Assembly: GCA_017889745.1 (NCBI GenBank)
Contig: JAGGAG010000104.1
Location: forward strand, 1-9,612
From: Gemmatimonadota bacterium
GTDB taxonomy: Bacteria; Gemmatimonadota; Gemmatimonadetes; Gemmatimonadales; GWC2-71-9
Direction: 5' to 3'
DNA length: 9,612 nt
Part shown: piece after piece, positions 6,846 to 9,612 of the stretch
Numbering within the stretch: position 1 is the first letter of the stretch
Layout of the letters: each line of letters opens with the position of its first letter
Position numbers and translations under genes: made by a program
Notes under the pieces: model-generated
The model's database searches: none
The model's input: the letters and a program-made list of their open reading frames with translations, nothing else
What the model was told of the DNA's origin: nothing

Positions 6846-7720
6846 CGCTCACGGCCAACTGGCTCACCTTCGTCGCGCTCTTCGCCCTGGTTGGTGCTGC
6901 CGGGGCACGGGCGCTCTTTGCCCGCCTGGAGGCGTCGGATGCCGGGTCGGGAGTCTGGCCCGAGGCCGATGCGCTGGCTCGCCGCATCGGTGGTGCGGCC
7001 GCGGTGGCATTGCTGATCGCGGCCGCGTTCCGGCTACTGGCCCAGGCGGAGAGCTTTCTCGATCCGGGCGAATACCTCAGCCTTGCTTCGGTGCGGGCCG
7101 TGCTCTCGACGGCGTGGGGGCGGGGGTGGTGGTGGCAGGTCGGAGCGGCGGGGCTGGCCGTCGCGACGGCTCTGGGCCCGCCGGGGGCGGCGGTCGCCGG
7201 TGCGCTGTTCGTGTCGGCGACGCTGCCGTTGACGGGTCACGCCCTCGACGCGCCGAACGGGCCGGTCGCCGGCGTGGCCCTGCATGCTGCACACGCGTCC
7301 GCGGGCGGGCTGTGGCTCGGCACCCTCGCCGTGGCGCTCTTCAGCTGGCGGCGCTCGGATCGGCGGGGACGCACGGAGGGCCGTCATGCCCGCCTCGCAC
7401 GCCTCATCGAGCGATTCTCGCCGGTCGCCCTCGCATCGGCGGCGGTGGTGGTGGCCTCGGGTGCCGCGCAAGCGATCGGGCTCGTGGGCAGCCTTCACGC
7501 GCTGCGTGACACGGCCTATGGCCAGCGGCTCCTGCTCAAGCTCGGCCTGCTGGTGGTGCTGCTGGCAACGGGTGCGTACAACTGGCGGGTGGTGAGGCCA
7601 ACGCTCGGCACGCGGAACGCGAGCCGCAGGCTGGTGCGGGCCGTGACGCTGGAGCTGGCCGTCGCCGTGGTCATCCTCGCGGTCACCGCGAGCCTCGTGT
7701 CACTCCCCACCGGGGAATGA
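6842..7720 (+). CDS. copD: CopD-family copper transport membrane protein
   Basis: A 292-residue inner-membrane protein with about eight hydrophobic segments (roughly 5-24, 50-67, 97-112, 115-131, 145-167, 193-213, 230-248, 268-287). CopD works with CopC, probably moving copper across the inner membrane. Family marks: H133 (TGHA), H148 and H151 in LHAAHASAGGLWLG, RFSPVALAS at 191-199, and YGQRLLLK at 226-233 followed by N247. The GTG start overlaps the copC stop as GTGA, a sign of translational coupling; no other good start is near. A cytoplasmic loop rich in Arg (170-187) is present. The stop is directly against the stop of the opposing anti-sigma gene. The family call is firm; direction of copper movement is not shown by sequence. 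Confidence 0.9.
   Translation: MTLTANWLTFVALFALVGAAGARALFARLEASDAGSGVWPEADALARRIGGAAAVALLIAAAFRLLAQAESFLDPGEYLSLASVRAVLSTAWGRGWWWQVGAAGLAVATALGPPGAAVAGALFVSATLPLTGHALDAPNGPVAGVALHAAHASAGGLWLGTLAVALFSWRRSDRRGRTEGRHARLARLIERFSPVALASAAVVVASGAAQAIGLVGSLHALRDTAYGQRLLLKLGLLVVLLATGAYNWRVVRPTLGTRNASRRLVRAVTLELAVAVVILAVTASLVSLPTGE
7704..7716. other. Small hairpin at the convergent copD / anti-sigma junction
   Basis: TCCCC-ACC-GGGGA forms a five-base-pair stem inside the last codons of copD. No T-run follows on either strand, so it is at best a weak terminator. It is the only stem I find at this junction, where the two stops touch. Confidence 0.25.
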
Positions 7721-8452
7721 CTACAGCATGAGGTGCGCGAGCACCTGACCCTGCGGCGGTCCCGTGGTGGCCCCCACCGGTTCCACCGTGAGTGCCGCGC
7801 CGAGCACGTTGCCTCCCTCCTTCGGCATGCCCATGGTCAGCACGGCCGGGTGCTCCGGGCTGGTGTTCACCTCGGCTCCCCGCACCATGCCGTCATCGCA
7901 GATGAACCAGAACTGGTAGCGCTCGCCCGGCGGAAGCTGGGGCAGGTCGTGAATCACCACGTTCCACCGGTGGGACACGGGGTCGGCCAGAATGGTGATG
8001 CCGCCTTCCCGGCCGTCCATCTGCACGGACGCGTGCATCACCTTCCGCGTGTTCCGGAGCACCGACAGCGTGTCGCGCGCGGCCTCGAGTGCCTGCGACG
8101 CGGCGGCGAGCCTGGCACCCGCGTCCCTGGCATCGGCTCGTGCGCGAAGGGCGAGCGCGCCGCCGGTGAGCGCCACCGACGCCGCGAGGGCCCACGGCAG
8201 GACGCGCCGCCAGGCAGGCTCGCGCTCGCCCAGCACACCGCGCGTCAGTTTGCGCACCAGGCCTGGCCGGGGCGTCACCGGCCGCACGCCCATGGGCAAC
8301 CAGGCAAGTTCCCGTTCGACGCGATCGAGTTCCTTCCGGCAATCCGCGCAGCGTTCCAGGTGGTCGCGGAAGCTGCGCTCCTCCCCGGGCTCGAGGTGCC
8401 GCAGCGCGAAGGCCTCCACGTGTTCCACGAACCATGCATGCGGTTGCGTCAT
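7721..8452 (-). CDS. RskA-like anti-sigma factor with zinc finger
   Basis: A 243-residue single-pass membrane protein that should hold the adjacent ECF sigma factor inactive until a signal triggers its proteolysis. The cytoplasmic N-terminus has the zinc-binding anti-sigma motif H31-x3-C35-x2-C38. A transmembrane helix follows at about 84-102, then an Ala/Arg-rich probable coiled coil (104-135). The periplasmic C-terminal domain (about 139-243; GGITILAD, NVVIHDLPQLPPGERYQFWFI, VTLTVEP-like end) matches the RskA / anti-sigma-K C-terminal family. A single extracytoplasmic cysteine, C185, could be redox- or metal-sensitive, which is speculation. Its ATG overlaps the sigma stop (ATGA), so the two proteins are probably made in fixed ratio. 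Confidence 0.9.
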   Translation of the reverse strand: MTQPHAWFVEHVEAFALRHLEPGEERSFRDHLERCADCRKELDRVERELAWLPMGVRPVTPRPGLVRKLTRGVLGEREPAWRRVLPWALAASVALTGGALALRARADARDAGARLAAASQALEAARDTLSVLRNTRKVMHASVQMDGREGGITILADPVSHRWNVVIHDLPQLPPGERYQFWFICDDGMVRGAEVNTSPEHPAVLTMGMPKEGGNVLGAALTVEPVGATTGPPQGQVLAHLML

Positions 8453-9063
8453 ACCCAGTCCTTGAGCGGAGCCAGTGCCTGGCGCAGCCGGCCATAGGCC
8501 AGGCGCAACCGCGTCTTCACGGTGCCCATGGGGATCGCGAGCTGCGCCGCGATCTCGGAATGCGTCAGCCCCGAGAAATATGCCAGCTGCACCGCCGCGC
8601 GCTGGTCGTCGGGCAGGTCGCGCAGCGCGGCGTGCACCGACTCGTGCACGTGCCAGCCGGGGTGGGCGGCCTCGTTGGGCGTGGGTGCTTCCACGTGATC
8701 ATCGCCCAGGACGCCGCTGCGCTGAGCGCGTTCCACCCGCAGCCCGTGCCGCCGCCGCGCCCGCAAGCGGTCGATGGCGCGATTGCGGACGATGCGCAGC
8801 AGCCAGGCCATCAGGCCGGGCTGGTCGTCGGAGAGGGTGTCCACGCGATCCCACAGGATGCGGAACGCGTCGAGCACGACGTCCTCGGCCTCGTCGGCAT
8901 CGCTGAGCATTGCCTGCGCCACGCCCAGGAGCCATGGCGTCGCGAGCACGATGAGTTCCTCCAGCGCCCGCTCGTCGCGCGCCACCAGGCGTTCCCGCAG
9001 CGCAGAGGCCCGCTCGAGGGTGAGGGGGCCTCGCGGCGCGGGGGATTCGCTTGCAGCGACCAT
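8449..9063 (-). CDS. ECF RNA polymerase sigma factor, SigK-like
   Basis: A 204-residue ECF sigma factor. Region 2 covers about 28-103, with the core-binding segment DADEAEDVVLDAFRILW near 55-71 and MAWLLRIVRNRAIDRLR at 85-101. A short acidic linker (about 115-140) leads to region 4 (about 142-195), whose helix-turn-helix reads SGLTHSEIAAQLAIPMGTVKTR at 164-185. Pairing with an RskA-type anti-sigma makes the SigK-like group the best guess. I see no cysteine, so the redox disulfide reported for mycobacterial SigK cannot form here. The start at 9063 overlaps the upstream DM13 gene stop by one base (TGATG) and the end overlaps the anti-sigma start by four. The start codon has only a weak GAAGAAG before it, fitting coupled translation. 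Such sigma factors usually activate their own operon; that promoter lies beyond the window. Confidence 0.92.
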   Translation of the reverse strand: MVAASESPAPRGPLTLERASALRERLVARDERALEELIVLATPWLLGVAQAMLSDADEAEDVVLDAFRILWDRVDTLSDDQPGLMAWLLRIVRNRAIDRLRARRRHGLRVERAQRSGVLGDDHVEAPTPNEAAHPGWHVHESVHAALRDLPDDQRAAVQLAYFSGLTHSEIAAQLAIPMGTVKTRLRLAYGRLRQALAPLKDWV

Positions 9064-9612
9064 CAGGGCTTCTTCATCGTCGAGTCCTTCACCATCGACT
9101 TCATCATGCCCGTGTCCCTGGCCATGCCCGGCTTGTCCATCATCGCGCCCTTGTCCATGCCGCCGTGATCCATCGAGCCCATCGCGCCGTGGTCCATCGT
9201 GCCGGTGGCCAGCGGCGCCTGCCCGACCGCCATCCCGTGCCCCCGGCTCCAGAGGATGACGCTGGAATAGGTCGCAAGGTTCACCGACTCGGGGATCTCG
9301 TAGCTCTGCGCGCCAGCGTCCTTCTTGAGCTTGCCGAGGTCGAGGGACCCCGGGGAATCCGCCAAAGGGCCTCTGGACAGAAGAACAAAGGTATCCGGCG
9401 CCTTGTCGGCCTTGAAGTCGTCGCCGAACACGAGCTTCCGGTCCCTCCCGCTGCCGGTGATGCTGAAGGACCCGCTCGCCGAGTGGTCCGTAGCACCGGT
9501 GAACGTGCCCTTTGGGCCCATCATCATCTTGTCGTTGGACATCGATTGCGCCATCGCCGGCGCCGCAGCGCCGGTGACAACCGCGAGGGCGATGAGCATC
9601 GCCCGGCTTCGG
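9063..9612 (-). CDS. Secreted DM13-domain protein with Met/His-rich tail (5' end probably outside window)
   Basis: From ATG 9599 the protein has 178 residues: a signal peptide (cleavage near AMA-Q18), a DM13 domain (about 30-130) and a Met/His-rich tail (135-178). DM13 marks: GTFTGATDHSASGSFSI, LVFGDDFKADKAPDTFVLLS, DLGKLKKDAGAQSYEIP and the last strand SSVILWSRGHGM. DM13 is regarded as an electron-transfer or redox domain with a conserved Cys after the last-strand Trp/Tyr; here that position is Ser118 and the protein has no cysteine. The tail has 11 Met in 44 residues, two MDHG units (M135, M143) and many Lys/Asp. The frame stays open upstream of 9599 (Arg-Ser-Arg-Ala before Met), and that basic stretch would supply the missing charged start of the signal peptide, so the true start is probably beyond 9612. 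It leads the sigma/anti-sigma operon. Confidence 0.82.
   Translation of the reverse strand, partial: RSRAMLIALAVVTGAAAPAMAQSMSNDKMMMGPKGTFTGATDHSASGSFSITGSGRDRKLVFGDDFKADKAPDTFVLLSRGPLADSPGSLDLGKLKKDAGAQSYEIPESVNLATYSSVILWSRGHGMAVGQAPLATGTMDHGAMGSMDHGGMDKGAMMDKPGMARDTGMMKSMVKDSTMKKP
9066..9197 (-). repeat. Degenerate Met-Asp-His-Gly tail repeats
   Basis: The codons for residues 135-178 of the DM13 protein encode irregular Met-rich units: MDHGAMGS, MDHGGMDK, GAMMDKPGM, then TGMMKSMVKDSTMKKP. The DNA shows matching imperfect repeats (atggaccacgg-, atggatcacgg- on the coding strand). Such Met/His spacing is common in proteins that bind Cu(I) or silver. Confidence 0.6.

Overview
This window is about 9.6 kb of very GC-rich bacterial chromosome. 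It carries nine protein-coding genes, two of them cut by the window edges, and no RNA genes, CRISPR arrays or insertion sequences that I can see. The envelope is Gram-negative: there is a TonB-dependent receptor, a PorT-like outer-membrane barrel and two lipoproteins. The style of several proteins (an M28 lipoprotein peptidase with a long insert between its zinc motifs, an M15 peptidase with a calcium-loop insert, small lipoproteins next to receptors) reminds me of Gemmatimonadota. That assignment is from memory of family style, not from any search.

Left part (1-3295): the end of an M15-type peptidase on + faces an M28 zinc aminopeptidase lipoprotein on -, with a strong hairpin between the convergent ends. 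Upstream of the peptidase, also on -, is an outer-membrane beta-barrel protein followed by its own probable terminator.

Middle part (3463-7720, + strand): an apparent five-gene operon. It encodes a small His/Cys-rich secreted protein, a TonB-dependent receptor, a small beta-rich lipoprotein, a CopC-domain protein and a CopD membrane protein. The last two genes overlap by 4 bases. CopC/CopD are copper-handling families, and the first gene carries clustered His and Cys. I therefore read the group as a copper (or similar soft metal) trafficking locus running from outer membrane through periplasm to inner membrane. The substrate of the receptor is inferred from context only.

Right part (7721-9612, - strand): a tightly coupled three-gene operon. 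It encodes a secreted DM13-domain protein with a Met/His-rich tail, a SigK-like ECF sigma factor and an RskA-like anti-sigma factor. Both junctions overlap (TGATG, then ATGA). Its end abuts the end of copD with no intergenic base. The Met/His-rich tail next to a copper-type operon suggests the two convergent units may serve one metal or redox stress response. This is the most interesting idea in the window, and it is inference.
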